A DNA stretch of 57,644 bases from Paenibacillus polymyxa (GCF_018614975.1 NZ_JAGGNR010000027.1:1-57644), one strand, 5' to 3'. Counted from the first letter of the stretch, positions 16,572-26,279 are shown. Translations and numbers: made by a program. Notes: generated by a model from the sequence alone, not told the origin.

Positions 16572-17384
16572 TTGGGGATTTCCTATAAGAAGCTTAAAGA
16601 AATACAGAATCGGCAAATCACCGAGATGAGTCGAATGACACCTGAACATGTGAAACTGTATGACGAGATCAGTACAATTGCGCGTCATGCGCCAGCCGAC
16701 GAGAGAACACAGGAAGAGTGGATACTCTCCGCAGGAAAAGCGATCGTACAGGCTCAGCGAGATAACAAATCCGCTCGCGAGTTATACGGACCTGATCTGG
16801 AACAAGACATCCTTGCACAGCTTGGGATTACAAATACAGCACCGGAGAAAACGGCTGTCGTTGAGGTGGGTAAATCCAGTCCAACTCGTGGTAATAGTCC
16901 AGCAGCTTCATCGAAAAAGAAAGCCAACGCTTTAGAACCACAGCCAACTGAGAATCCAGAGCCTGTGAAACGGACACCAAAGTGGTATGTCATGATCGCT
17001 TGGGCGGCTTTGTCTTTTGTCATGTTGATTCAAGGAGGTGTGGGATTGTTCGTGGGTTGGACTGGCGGAGATACGGAACCGTTCCAACACATCAGTCTGT
17101 TCTCTCTGATCGTTGCGGCAGTTGGCGGGATTGCATTGGTGGAAATGCTTCGCCGCCTTGCTGAGCGACCGGACGATGAAGGAACAGACAAGAACACCGT
17201 ACCTAAGGTTAACCTTAAGGGAATCATCATCTACATCGTCATCGTAGTCCTTGTGCTGTTTGTAGGGTATCCACTTCGTGATAATCTTCCGGTATTTGCA
17301 CTGGCTCCGTGGGTGAGTGCGGTGATCGGCATTTTCGGGCTTGCAACGTTAAGGCCTTTATTTGGACAAAAGAAAACAGCATAA
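16572..17384 (+). CDS. Multi-pass membrane protein, DUF1129-like
   Basis: Protein of 270 residues: an N-terminal cytoplasmic helical region (GISYKKLKEIQNRQITEMS...), a Lys/Pro/Ser-rich linker (about 95-135), then four membrane helices near 140-160, 172-190, 212-232 and 242-260. The layout fits DUF1129-type proteins, of unknown function, but assignment is tentative. I chose the TTG at 16572 because AGGGGGAG precedes it by six bases; the longer frame from 16533 has no such site. A strong terminator follows and runs into the end of the convergent araC-type gene. Confidence 0.8.
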   Translation: MGISYKKLKEIQNRQITEMSRMTPEHVKLYDEISTIARHAPADERTQEEWILSAGKAIVQAQRDNKSARELYGPDLEQDILAQLGITNTAPEKTAVVEVGKSSPTRGNSPAASSKKKANALEPQPTENPEPVKRTPKWYVMIAWAALSFVMLIQGGVGLFVGWTGGDTEPFQHISLFSLIVAAVGGIALVEMLRRLAERPDDEGTDKNTVPKVNLKGIIIYIVIVVLVLFVGYPLRDNLPVFALAPWVSAVIGIFGLATLRPLFGQKKTA

Positions 17385-17404
17385 CACGTTATATAATCGA
17401 TTAA

Positions 17405-17433
17405 GGGACTTCACGAACTCGTGAGGTCTTTTT
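17405..17433 (+). terminator. Intrinsic terminator of the membrane protein gene
   Basis: GACTTCACG and CGTGAGGTC form a stem followed by TTTTT. It overlaps the stop codon of the convergent AraC-family gene. Confidence 0.8.
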
Positions 17434-18316
17434 CCATTTGGAGCTGGTTCCGATGTTTGATTCCTTTGCCCGGTGTCTCTCCAAACTCCCGCTTGAACAT
17501 CCGGATAAAATAGTTCACTTCCATGCCTACGGTCTCTGCCGCCTCTCGTACACTTGCTCGTGGATGCTTGTCCATCCAGTCCGAAGCCTTCTGCAAACGT
17601 AATCGCTGCATATATTGATGTCCTGTCACGCCATAATGCTGGTGAAATAGTCGGTTGAGATGCTGCACCGAATATCCCACTGCGTCAGCGATGTGCTTCA
17701 ATAACAGATCGTCCTGGTAGTGAGTATGCATCAATGCTACTGCTCGGACGAGTGCATCCTTGCTCGGATCGGTCTCCCGATTAGAACGTGTTACAGTGCC
17801 GTCCTGTGCCCTAGATGATCCAATACCTCCGATGCCGACATCAGATGGTATTTTCGATTGTGCTAGATCCAAAATGAGCTGGTAGATGAGGGCTGATGTG
17901 TTCCACATCTCCGTTGCTCCTTGATCCAGCGCATGCCAGAGATTGGTCATGCGTGACCAGATGATTTCAAAACCTGAGATATGGTACGCCTCGTTCTGAA
18001 GCAAACCCGTGGATTGTAGTACTGATCCAGCCGATGCACCGCCAATACCGATATAACCCAGTTCTCCTTTGGATTTGGAATGAGGCACATACTCATGCGC
18101 AATCTCAGGTTCCACGATGAATAACTGCCCTGCTCCCATCGTCCATGTCCCTTTTCCCGGTATCTTGAACTGCCCTTCTCCATGGCGTGACAAAAACAAC
18201 TGATACACCGGAAATCCATCCGGTCTATGCAGAACTTTCTCTTCCTGCGTGCCCACACAATACAGGTACAACGGCAACCGGGAATCCGGCAGGCCCGTCA
18301 AACGAAACGCAAGCAT
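17411..18316 (-). CDS. AraC-family transcriptional regulator
   Basis: Regulator of 301 residues with an N-terminal cupin-like sensing domain (about 20-100; GEGQFKIPGKGTWTMGAGQLFIVEPEIAHEY) and a C-terminal double helix-turn-helix (about 190-290; LLKHIADAVGYSVQHLNRLFHQHYGVTGHQYMQRLRLQKA and ASVREAAETVGMEVNYFIRMFKREFGETP). Such proteins in this group usually sense sugars and activate nearby carbohydrate genes, but none adjoins it. ATG at 18316 follows AAAGGAATG. A short copy of the dispersed inverted-repeat element lies 35 bases upstream of the start. Confidence 0.93.
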   Translation of the reverse strand: MLAFRLTGLPDSRLPLYLYCVGTQEEKVLHRPDGFPVYQLFLSRHGEGQFKIPGKGTWTMGAGQLFIVEPEIAHEYVPHSKSKGELGYIGIGGASAGSVLQSTGLLQNEAYHISGFEIIWSRMTNLWHALDQGATEMWNTSALIYQLILDLAQSKIPSDVGIGGIGSSRAQDGTVTRSNRETDPSKDALVRAVALMHTHYQDDLLLKHIADAVGYSVQHLNRLFHQHYGVTGHQYMQRLRLQKASDWMDKHPRASVREAAETVGMEVNYFIRMFKREFGETPGKGIKHRNQLQMEKDLTSS

Positions 18317-18350
18317 TCCATCATTCCTTTCGGCTCATAGGCTTCTACAT

Positions 18351-18408
18351 AAGGTGAACTAAAGATATTTACACTGGCCACTCCGTTTCATGTAAATGTT
18401 AGTTCAAT
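18351..18408 (-). repeat. Dispersed inverted-repeat element, short form (ends only)
   Basis: AAGGTGAACTAAAGATATTTACA is the left arm and TGTAAATGTTAGTTCAATCT the right arm, around a 15-base centre with CACTCCG. The arms match the ends of the 220 bp copy at 25131-25350, with the interior missing. Like the others, it lies upstream of a minus-strand gene. Confidence 0.6.
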
Positions 18409-18543
18409 CTATATAGCCAACTTCCCTTTATTATCCAATAATTGGTTCAAATGCAACATTGGTCTAAGGAACCTTTTTGACGACAAGATTTTCAAAAAGC
18501 GAGTTTGAAATTCACGCCAGACGATTGTCGTTCATACATAATG

Positions 18544-18573
18544 AAAACACCCTTTCCGGATGGAAAGGGTGTT
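18544..18573 (-). terminator. Intrinsic terminator of the stalk-domain protein gene
   Basis: AACACCCTTTCC and GGAAAGGGTGTT form a 12-base-pair stem with a four-base loop, followed on the minus strand by TTTTC. It lies 30 bases after the stop codon. Confidence 0.82.
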
Positions 18574-18602
18574 CGAGTTTGTTTCAGTGTAAATTTTTAT
18601 AT

Positions 18603-21600
18603 TCACCCCTGTGGAGGTGTTTGCCCCTCACTTGAGGCTGGTGGATTGGTAGTAGACGTCTGCTCCTGTGTAGGCGTAGGCTGAGCTTTTTCAAGCTTGA
18701 ATGTATCCGATGGGCCTGAAGGTGTATGTTTATTCGTTGTTGTATTTGCAGCAACTGAAAGAATATACACCTTGTACTCGCCTCCTTCCACCAGATTGGC
18801 TCCAGTTGAATCTATAGCTGATTTCGTTAAAGTAACTTCAACCGCTGCAGGATTTCCAATTGGGTAGCTAGTGTTAGAGCTTGCTGTAGTAATATCCAAA
18901 TTATCTTTTCCTTTAACAATAAAGAGTCGGTATTCAGAAATTCCAGTTTCAGGAGATGGTTTAGTAAAGGTAAGCTTATAACTTGCCTCGTCTACAGTAC
19001 TTGTATTTTGAAGGCCTGTTATAGTGGCAGTTTGAACCGCAGTTGCTTGTGCAAAGATATTAAACTCATTGGAAGCTGGTGATAGATTGGATGCGCGAGA
19101 TGTACTATTGGACAGCGACATAACAAACACTTTGTATTTCTGTCCAACGGAAAGCGCACGGTCGTTAATATCACGGTATCCACTGTTCAATACGATTGAA
19201 GTACCTGCACTACTTGTCTCCAGATCAGTATAGAAATTAATGCCAAGTGCTGTACTTGTAGTGAAACCACTTACCTGATTTGTGGGCACGATGAAAATAC
19301 GATATTTAGCAATTCCCGTTTCATTCGATGCTTTGGCAAAATTGATAGTTACATCGGAAGGGTTACCTGCCTGTTGTCCCTGATCTTTGACGGTCACATT
19401 CACATTACTCACTGCTGCCACGGCAGTAGCTGAAGTTAGAGTAATGGCACCGGAAGGCGATGACAATGCATTCGTCAGAGAAGCATTGTTATTCACAGCC
19501 ATTACATATACTTGGTATGCCACATCATTAAGAATCGGTTCGTTATTCACTGTTCTCGAAGTACTTGTAAAATTAACAGTCTGATTAGCTCCCGTTTTGC
19601 TGACGGTTCTGTAATACGCGCTGTTCACTGCATTCGCTGTGTTCAGATTAAACGTGCTACCCGCCTTCACTACAAACAATCGATATTCTCTTACATTTGT
19701 CTCATCTGCGGATTTATTAAACGTCACACGCAGATCACTACCATTTCCAGTATCCCCAATATCAGATGGTACTACATTGCTCGGAGCCGTAACAGCCGCG
19801 TTTTGTGTCAGCGTAATTTGGGAAGAGTAACCAGACAAAGCATTCTGACTGGAGTTTCCGTTGTTGTTCACCGACAGCACGAATACCCGATAAGCAACGT
19901 TATTGGTAATGGTGTAACCATTGGTATCTACCGCATAGTTTGGAAGCGTCACGGACAGGTTACCACCCGTTTTGTTCACCTGTGTATAGTTGTTCGACGC
20001 ATTAGCGGCGCTCAGCGTGAAGCTACCTACGTTAGCGGAACGAACTACATATACTCGGTAGGCAGAGATTTTAGATTCATCCGCGGCTTTGTTGAACGAA
20101 ACCCTCAGATCGCGCCCATCACCGTAGTCACCAATATCCGCAACAGCCAGGTTACTAATAACTCCCGCGTTACCGTTCGTTGTCAGTCTCAGCACAGTGG
20201 AGGAAGCTGACAGTGCATTGGTGTATCCATTTTGCTGATTGCCCACCGCCATCACAAAGATGCGATAATCTTGCAGATTCGTTACATTATAACCACTTGT
20301 GTCCTTCATGGATGAAGGCAAAGTCGTTGTAATATTGTTACCTGTTTTATTCACCGTATAGTACAGACTGGAGGACAGGTTACTCGCGTTTGTCAGATTG
20401 AAGCTGCTGGCAACCGAGTTGCGCACCACAAAGACGCGATAATTCGCCACCTTGGATTCATCCGATGAACGGTTGAAGCTCACCTGAATGTCACGACCAT
20501 CTCCATAATCCGAGTTGTCTCTCACTTGCGTAATTACTGGAGACGTTGCTGTGTTCACGGACAGCGTAAGTGAAGATGATGCTGCGGACAGCTTGCTGTC
20601 TGTTATTGTATTAGTGCTTACCGACAAGATATACACTACATATGCTGTACCGCTTTTGATCAATTCGCCGGACGTATCCCGTGTCGAAGAAGTTAGCTGG
20701 CTTTTCACTGCGGTACTGTTTCCTTTGTATATGATCGTGGAGTTTGCACTGGATACTTTGTTCGCTGCAGCCAGATTAAACGCAGAAGAGTCCTTCGCTT
20801 TAACAACAAAAGCACGATAATATGTAATGTTCGATGTCGTGCTCGGCTGCGTGAAGTTAATCTCCAGATCGCGGCCATCGCCATAGTCACTAATATCTGC
20901 GGCACGCAGACTTGTAACCGCCTGTACTGTGGATTTCACATTATTGAGCTTCAAGGCTTGGGAAGACCAATTCAATGCATTTTTATAATTATTGCTGCTG
21001 TTTCCAACAGTCAGTACATACAGACGATACGTTTCATTACTATTGAGCAGATCCCCGTTCACGTCACGTGTCTGTGCGTTAAGTGTCAGTTTCGGGTTGC
21101 TGCCATTTGGTGTAACAGATGTATAGTTCGCAGAAGGTACGGCAGTTGCTGAGGACTCCGTAAAGCTATTCACATCGCGAGTCTTCACCAGCATAATCCG
21201 GTAAGCAGATACCGCCTTCTCTGAAGTTGGACGTGTGAAGCTCACGGTCAGGTCACGACCATCTCCATTACTTCCAGATACCGCCCCGTAGATGTTCCAT
21301 GCAGCATATTGTGTCTCATCCACTGGAGGTGTGGCCGTTGTCTTGATATCTACACGTTGATTACGTGAGTTCCAGAATACTTTTTCTCCAAAAGCTTCAC
21401 TGACAAAACGAATCGGAACCATCGTGTTGCCCTTAATCGTGTTCGCAGGTACATCCAGCGATATCGCTTCCCCGTTGATGTATGCCGTTTTGGAACCAAG
21501 TTTCAAAGTAACTTCCTGATCGTCGCGAGTTGCAACAATCGTTTTGGTTCTGTTCGTGTACTGTACCTTCGCGTCCAATCCTTCAAAAATCGACCGAAGC

Positions 21601-21761
21601 GGAACCAGTACGCGTCCACCTTTCATCACAGGTGCCTGAGCAGATGATAACTCTGCATCATTAATATATATGCTGATCCTCGCAGCTGCATCCATAACCG
21701 ACGTTGGAAGTGCGGACATCAGCATGGCCGATACAGCCAGCGCTGACATGACCTTCTTCAC
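18603..21761 (-). CDS. Large exported stalk-domain protein with seven GDGRD-type repeats
   Basis: Exported protein of 1052 residues. A signal peptide (about 1-27) is followed by a copper amine oxidase N-terminal/stalk-like domain (about 30-140; GGRVLVPLRSIFEGLDAKV and NTMVPIRFVSEAFGEKVFW). Then come seven repeats of roughly 110-130 residues, each starting DYGDGRDLxVSFxKxxDExxI, then YRVFVV, and ending in a tyrosine-rich YxVFVxxV strand; the last two are diverged. Repeats look like beta-sandwich modules of fibronectin type. The tail is Pro/Thr/Gln rich. GTG 21761 follows GGGAGG, better than the start at 21806. Likely cell-surface or secreted; ligand unknown. Confidence 0.85.
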   Translation of the reverse strand: MKKVMSALAVSAMLMSALPTSVMDAAARISIYINDAELSSAQAPVMKGGRVLVPLRSIFEGLDAKVQYTNRTKTIVATRDDQEVTLKLGSKTAYINGEAISLDVPANTIKGNTMVPIRFVSEAFGEKVFWNSRNQRVDIKTTATPPVDETQYAAWNIYGAVSGSNGDGRDLTVSFTRPTSEKAVSAYRIMLVKTRDVNSFTESSATAVPSANYTSVTPNGSNPKLTLNAQTRDVNGDLLNSNETYRLYVLTVGNSSNNYKNALNWSSQALKLNNVKSTVQAVTSLRAADISDYGDGRDLEINFTQPSTTSNITYYRAFVVKAKDSSAFNLAAANKVSSANSTIIYKGNSTAVKSQLTSSTRDTSGELIKSGTAYVVYILSVSTNTITDSKLSAASSSLTLSVNTATSPVITQVRDNSDYGDGRDIQVSFNRSSDESKVANYRVFVVRNSVASSFNLTNASNLSSSLYYTVNKTGNNITTTLPSSMKDTSGYNVTNLQDYRIFVMAVGNQQNGYTNALSASSTVLRLTTNGNAGVISNLAVADIGDYGDGRDLRVSFNKAADESKISAYRVYVVRSANVGSFTLSAANASNNYTQVNKTGGNLSVTLPNYAVDTNGYTITNNVAYRVFVLSVNNNGNSSQNALSGYSSQITLTQNAAVTAPSNVVPSDIGDTGNGSDLRVTFNKSADETNVREYRLFVVKAGSTFNLNTANAVNSAYYRTVSKTGANQTVNFTSTSRTVNNEPILNDVAYQVYVMAVNNNASLTNALSSPSGAITLTSATAVAAVSNVNVTVKDQGQQAGNPSDVTINFAKASNETGIAKYRIFIVPTNQVSGFTTSTALGINFYTDLETSSAGTSIVLNSGYRDINDRALSVGQKYKVFVMSLSNSTSRASNLSPASNEFNIFAQATAVQTATITGLQNTSTVDEASYKLTFTKPSPETGISEYRLFIVKGKDNLDITTASSNTSYPIGNPAAVEVTLTKSAIDSTGANLVEGGEYKVYILSVAANTTTNKHTPSGPSDTFKLEKAQPTPTQEQTSTTNPPASSEGQTPPQG

Positions 21762-22077
21762 TTGTTTTCCTCCCGCTTTCCTCATATCCCATATCCCCAT
21801 TCTCACCTGTAGTTAACATCGAAATAGATTCGCTGTTCTTTTCATTAATTCCTGTATTTACCTATGCACATTTAAGACGTTCCGATCAGCTTAAAAGTTT
21901 CCAGTTGTACAAAAAATATTTTCTCAGAAATCTCCCTCTATCTTCCACCCTCCAAAAGTTAAAAATAACAGAAGAATTTGTCATCATTCCGCAACCACAT
22001 CCTGCCCCAATTGCGTTAATGTATAGTGACTAGTGAACAACGCCTATCATTTTCTTAACTACGGGAGGTTCATATCT
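21762..22077. other. Divergent promoter region
   Basis: About 316 bases separate the divergent stalk-protein gene and the exported protein gene. TATAGT at 22023-22028 is a possible -10 for the plus-strand gene. No operator or repeat is clear. Confidence 0.4.
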
Positions 22078-23046
22078 ATGACATCATCGTTCCACTCTGT
22101 CACACGTAAAGGCATGCGCACCTTCATTACAGCCACCGCCATCCTCATGCTGCTCCAAACGGCTATCGCTCCATTATCCGGAGTCGCTGCTGCCGCATCT
22201 TCCAGTACAGAACCCAAAGTCACGACTGCCAGTTCAACAACGATATATAAAACATTTCAGTCCATGCTCTACAAAAAGAACGGCTTGCCTGCCGCGGATA
22301 CTTATCTCGAATCTCATATCAAAAAAGTAACAAAGCATCACGCCACCCTGATGGTGCTTCAATTGGAGAATGCTCGCCTGAAGGCGCTAAGCGCCATGAC
22401 AGACCGCCTGCTCGTTCCTAATGTTCAGGACAAGATGATCAAGGCTTACAAGTTGAATGATAGCTTCACCCAACTCATGTCTCGCAACAACGACACCAGT
22501 CTGCGTGCACTGCTCCAGCAGGCACGGGATAGCGGTTATCGCCTGGTTATGCTGGAAGGTTCCCTCTATCCGATCATGAATTATATGGCTTTTCAAAAAT
22601 ATATCTCGTACGTGAAACCAGACATCAAACAATACATTAATATTATGGCAGTCGAAACCAGCAACCTTGCCGCCGATGATGGTGCACTGGTCATTGGCTA
22701 TCAGGATATACTCAATCGCGCTTTGAATCAGGAACGATTCCTGAACGAATATCCGAAGTCCAATCGGGTAAAACAAGTGAACAACCTGATGAATAACTAT
22801 ACCTTGTATACGTTTTATGGCCTGAACAACACACCTCTTTTTGACTATGAAACGAACAAAATGACAGCCAATGCCCAGAAAGGTTACAAAGCTGTCTTAC
22901 AACGTAACTCATCCGAAGACAGTGCCTTCCTGACCAAACTCGAAAAGTTCATGGACATCGTAACCGAAGCCAAATTCGAGAAAACGCCCGCTGTCGAGAA
23001 GTGGCTTGAGCAGAATGTGCCGGTCAGCGACTATGCGAATTATTAA
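22078..23046 (+). CDS. Exported hypothetical protein (322 aa)
   Basis: Protein with a long signal peptide (about 1-40; KGMRTFITATAILMLLQTAIAPLSGVAAAA) and a mature, mostly helical region rich in Lys, Asn and Tyr. It contains IYKTFQSMLYKKNGLPAADTYLESHIKKV and EGSLYPIMNYMAFQKYISYVKPDIKQYI. No catalytic motif, repeat or anchor signal is evident, so it is probably secreted or wall-associated. ATG 22078 follows GGGAGG at nine bases; an upstream frame start at 22033 lacks a site. Family not recognised. It is divergent from the stalk-domain protein and may share a surface role. Confidence 0.8.
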   Translation: MTSSFHSVTRKGMRTFITATAILMLLQTAIAPLSGVAAAASSSTEPKVTTASSTTIYKTFQSMLYKKNGLPAADTYLESHIKKVTKHHATLMVLQLENARLKALSAMTDRLLVPNVQDKMIKAYKLNDSFTQLMSRNNDTSLRALLQQARDSGYRLVMLEGSLYPIMNYMAFQKYISYVKPDIKQYINIMAVETSNLAADDGALVIGYQDILNRALNQERFLNEYPKSNRVKQVNNLMNNYTLYTFYGLNNTPLFDYETNKMTANAQKGYKAVLQRNSSEDSAFLTKLEKFMDIVTEAKFEKTPAVEKWLEQNVPVSDYANY

Positions 23047-23113
23047 GTTAATCTGTTCCCAGAGTTAATAAGGGCCAGCATTCAGGCTACATTCCAACAG
23101 TTAACCACGACAA

Positions 23114-23146
23114 AAACCGCTACAGGATTCACCCCTGTCGCGGTTT
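23114..23146. terminator. Bidirectional intrinsic terminator
   Basis: AAACCGCTACAGG and CCTGTCGCGGTTT pair with one mismatch. On the minus strand TTTTTG follows, serving the GNAT gene; on the plus strand TTTCTTC follows, serving the exported protein gene. Confidence 0.8.
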
Positions 23147-23194
23147 CTTCTTGCTTCAATCGTAAAAACTGACTTAACCCGTCAGCTCCTTGCT

Positions 23195-23797
23195 CTATTG
23201 AAGTGGCTTGACCATATGATTGTACTCATGTCCTGCGATGACAATCACATCGTCTTTGACATATCCCTGCCGTTCATACAGCATTAGCGCACGGCCGTTG
23301 TCTCGTTCTACAATCAGGGATACCTGCGAGTGATCCAGATCTCTGCCCTGCTGCTCAAAAGCAGCCATCAATGCCCGGCCGATGCCCTGCCCCTGATAAG
23401 CTTCACTTACCGAGAGAGTATCCAGATAATACTCACCCGGACGGGTCTCTTTGACCAATGCATACTTCTCTTCCCGGCTTCGTCCAGGTCGATCCAGAAT
23501 CGGCTGGTCCAGACGATCTGCTTCTCCGCCATCATAGGCTACCAGAATCCCCGCAATCAGCCCATCCTGCTCCATTACCGTCACATGACGATAGCTAATC
23601 CGGTTGTTTTCCTGCACATAAAACTCCTGCAAAATCTGCATCGCCTTCTCATGATCCGCCTCACCCGCTAGCGAGTAAGCAATGTCCCCGATCGCCTGAT
23701 ACAGTAACGGAATGACCTGATCTGCATCTTCTATGCGCGCAGGTCTGATCAGAGGAGATGTTTCTTGGTGATCTGACTGCATACTGGAATGTTTCAT
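23195..23797 (-). CDS. GNAT-family N-acetyltransferase
   Basis: Acetyl-CoA-dependent acyltransferase of 200 residues. The acetyl-CoA-binding motif A is clear: YYLDTLSVSEAYQGQGIGRALMAAFEQQG (Q-x-G-x-G/A near 140), followed by LIVERDNGRALMLYERQGYV (motif B). The substrate is unknown. Its ATG overlaps the ilvA stop as ATGA, so it is translationally coupled to ilvA. The link to isoleucine synthesis is unclear. Confidence 0.9.
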   Translation of the reverse strand: MKHSSMQSDHQETSPLIRPARIEDADQVIPLLYQAIGDIAYSLAGEADHEKAMQILQEFYVQENNRISYRHVTVMEQDGLIAGILVAYDGGEADRLDQPILDRPGRSREEKYALVKETRPGEYYLDTLSVSEAYQGQGIGRALMAAFEQQGRDLDHSQVSLIVERDNGRALMLYERQGYVKDDVIVIAGHEYNHMVKPLQ

Positions 23798-25089
23798 CAG
23801 ATTAACATGTTGAACAGATTTAAATTTTTGTTCAGCTCGGTATAGGCGATACCTTTGCGGTTCATGCGTTCAATGAGCGGTTGGTAATCTTCCTTGTACA
23901 TCAGTTCGATCCCCACCAAGGCAGGGCCATTTTCCTTATCATGCTTTTTCGTATATTCAAATCGGGTAATATCATCATTCTTCCCTAGAACTTCCTCCAG
24001 GAATTCACGTAAAGCTCCTGCACGCTGCGGGAAATTAACCATGAAATAATACTTCAGACCTTCATAGATGAGGGAACGTTCCTTGATCTCCTGCATCCGG
24101 TCGATATCGTTGTTCCCGCCGCTAATAACGCAGACCACCGTCTTGCCCACAATTTGTTCACGGTACTGCTCCAGCGCCGCAACAGCCAAGGAACCGGCAG
24201 GCTCAACCACGATTGCATTTTCATTATATAACTCCAGAATAGTGGTGCAGGCTTTGCCTTCTGGCACTTTCACAATGTCATCAAGTATACTATTGCAGAT
24301 CTCAAAGGTGAGATCACCAACACGTTTCACCGCTGCGCCATCCACGAATTTATCTATATCATGCAACGTCACAACCTGTTTGCGGAACATCGCCTCACTC
24401 ATGGAAGCTGCCCCAAGTGGCTCAACTCCAATGATGCGTGTCTCTGGACTCACGGTCTTCATGTAGGTTCCCACGCCGGCTGCCAGCCCTCCGCCACCAA
24501 TCGTCACGAATACATAGTCGGCATTCTCATCGAGACTTTCCATGATCTCCATCGCTACCGTACCATTACCTGCAATAATCTTCGGTTGATCAAAAGGATG
24601 GATGAACGTCATGCCCTGTTCATCACATGCACGCATGGCCTCTGCATAAGCATCATCATACGTATCTCCGATCAGCACCACTTCAACGTTGCTGCCGCCA
24701 AAACGTCTCACTTGCTTCACCTTCTGGTTCGGCGTGGTACTCGGCATGAAGATTTTGCCGTTAATTCCGAGCGCATTACAGCTAAAAGCAACACCCTGAG
24801 CATGGTTGCCCGCACTTGCACAGACAATCCCCTTCTCCATCTCGACTGGTGTCAGACTGCGAATCATATTATAGGCGCCCCGTATTTTGAAGGAACGCAC
24901 CACTTGAAGGTCTTCCCTTTTCAGATACACATTACAGTTATATTTGGCCGACAATACAGCGTCCCGCTGCAACGGCGTTCTTACAATGACCTCACGCAGC
25001 ACATGATGTGCGCGCACGATATCTTCCATGCCAACACTGGCACGACCGGGACTTGTGGTTCCCGTTGGTTCTTGTTCAACTGGTTTCAT
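23797..25089 (-). CDS. ilvA: Threonine ammonia-lyase (threonine dehydratase)
   Basis: PLP enzyme converting L-threonine to 2-oxobutanoate and ammonia, the first committed step to isoleucine. The 430-residue protein has the PLP lysine in SFKIRGAYN (K68), the phosphate-binding IGGGGLAAG, SAGNHAQGVAF, and one C-terminal ACT-like regulatory segment (about 335-425; YYFMVNFPQRAGALREFLEEV). That single-ACT layout matches the shorter B. subtilis-type enzyme. ATG after GGAGTGTGGAG. The upstream gap holds a dispersed 220 bp inverted-repeat element; I see no T-box. It is first in an operon with the GNAT gene. Confidence 0.95.
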   Translation of the reverse strand: MKPVEQEPTGTTSPGRASVGMEDIVRAHHVLREVIVRTPLQRDAVLSAKYNCNVYLKREDLQVVRSFKIRGAYNMIRSLTPVEMEKGIVCASAGNHAQGVAFSCNALGINGKIFMPSTTPNQKVKQVRRFGGSNVEVVLIGDTYDDAYAEAMRACDEQGMTFIHPFDQPKIIAGNGTVAMEIMESLDENADYVFVTIGGGGLAAGVGTYMKTVSPETRIIGVEPLGAASMSEAMFRKQVVTLHDIDKFVDGAAVKRVGDLTFEICNSILDDIVKVPEGKACTTILELYNENAIVVEPAGSLAVAALEQYREQIVGKTVVCVISGGNNDIDRMQEIKERSLIYEGLKYYFMVNFPQRAGALREFLEEVLGKNDDITRFEYTKKHDKENGPALVGIELMYKEDYQPLIERMNRKGIAYTELNKNLNLFNMLI

Positions 25090-25130
25090 GTTGTCTCCAC
25101 ACTCCGCTTTTATGGTCTATATAAGTTAAT

Positions 25131-25350
25131 AAGTTGAACTAAAGTTTATTTACACTGACACTACGATGACAGAATAACCCTCCAATCGCTGTTATCCCCA
25201 GATTTTTCGATTCCCTTTTCTAAAGGGGAAAATCCGGTGATAGCGTATGCTTCCGATGCAGCTTTCTTTCAGAAAGCTTTTAGGCGCACGCTTCGCTTTT
25301 TCAGGTTCTTTCTGTCCTCTCCGTTATCGTGTAAATCATTAATTCAACTT
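25131..25350 (-). repeat. Dispersed inverted-repeat element, long form
   Basis: Ends are AAGTTGAACTAA and TTAATTCAACTT. Inside are TTTACAC with GTGTAAA, then GACAGAA with TTCTGTC, then a hairpin GTTATCCCCAGATTTTT with AAAATCCGGTGATA, then GCTTTCTTTCAGAAAGC. It has about 220 bases and no reading frame. This is the best-preserved copy and defines the ends. It lies immediately upstream of ilvA, in the same orientation relative to the gene as the other copies except one. Confidence 0.78.
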
Positions 25351-25388
25351 ATCTAGCAATGTCGCGCACTGCTTTTCTTTGTATTGTA

Positions 25389-26279
25389 TCACTTTTGATC
25401 TATTCTTGCGCCTGAGCTCACATCATTTATCATTCGTAAAATCTCATCAATAATGACCTGAGGGTCTGTATACATAACCATATGTCCCGATTGATCAGCC
25501 CCAATCCATCTTGCATTGGATAGCTTGCTCACCGTCTGGCGATGCGCCGTGATGAGGGCAGGTCTGATTTTCCCCTCTCCCTTACCCGGTTTCGTACCCG
25601 AGATCACGCTAACTTCCAGATCTCCCAGAGCTGGGGGATGCTCCAACAACGCTGCCATGTCATTCAGAAATGTTTTACCTTCCGCAAGCATCGTGCTGGC
25701 TGCCTGTGCAGTGAAATCCTCCTTGAGGTGATCCGCCGCCACATCGTCAGGCTGAACACGTCCAGCTTTGCTGCCGAGCAACCGGTATAAGCCTGTACGC
25801 ACCATGATTGGAATAATGAAACCATTGATGGCAAAGCTCTTTCTAGTAAGCTTGGAAAAATACAATTCACAATGCTCGTCTGATGGATCTACCAGGATAA
25901 TGCCACGTAATCGAGATAGATGTGCAGCTGCCGCAGCCCGTACAATCGGACCGCCCCAGCTATGTCCAACCAGAATGAATGGGCCCGGGCCCAGAGCTGT
26001 CAGCAGTTCCCCAAGGTCCCCTGCAATGCGTTCAAGGCTGCGTGAAGCCGAGTCCACATCGCTTCGTCCCGCCCCTGCCCTGTCATACACAACTGCCCGT
26101 ACATGCTCAGCAATGGCGGGTGCAACCAGTCCCCAGTTCGATCTGGAGGCGCCCATGCCGGATTCAAATACAACCGTAAGTTCCCCTGTTCCTCTGGACA
26201 TATAATGTAGTTTGCGACCATCGCGGGTCTGAACAAACGCACTTGAACCAAATGTATGTGAGCTAGGGTTAGGATTCAT
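25389..26279 (-). CDS. Alpha/beta hydrolase, Fur-box-controlled
   Basis: Alpha/beta hydrolase of 296 residues with nucleophile S107 in LVGHSWGGP, oxyanion segment VFESGMGASRSNW, VVYDRAGAGRSD, an Asp in IILVDPSDEH and a terminal His in DQSGHMVMYTDP. It fits general hydrolases of the haloalkane dehalogenase and epoxide hydrolase-like group; the substrate is unknown. ATG 26279 follows AGGAGGGG; the frame upstream of it is unlikely coding. A sigma-A promoter and a 15/19 Fur box lie 48-98 bases upstream, so expression is probably derepressed under iron limitation, hinting at a role in siderophore or iron metabolism (inference). Confidence 0.88.
   Translation of the reverse strand: MNPNPSSHTFGSSAFVQTRDGRKLHYMSRGTGELTVVFESGMGASRSNWGLVAPAIAEHVRAVVYDRAGAGRSDVDSASRSLERIAGDLGELLTALGPGPFILVGHSWGGPIVRAAAAAHLSRLRGIILVDPSDEHCELYFSKLTRKSFAINGFIIPIMVRTGLYRLLGSKAGRVQPDDVAADHLKEDFTAQAASTMLAEGKTFLNDMAALLEHPPALGDLEVSVISGTKPGKGEGKIRPALITAHRQTVSKLSNARWIGADQSGHMVMYTDPQVIIDEILRMINDVSSGARIDQK

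Noticed and set aside
25090..25388. T-box leader before ilvA
   Set aside because: No T-box sequence (TGGNACCGCG-like) or specifier stem is visible; the gap is filled by the dispersed repeat element.
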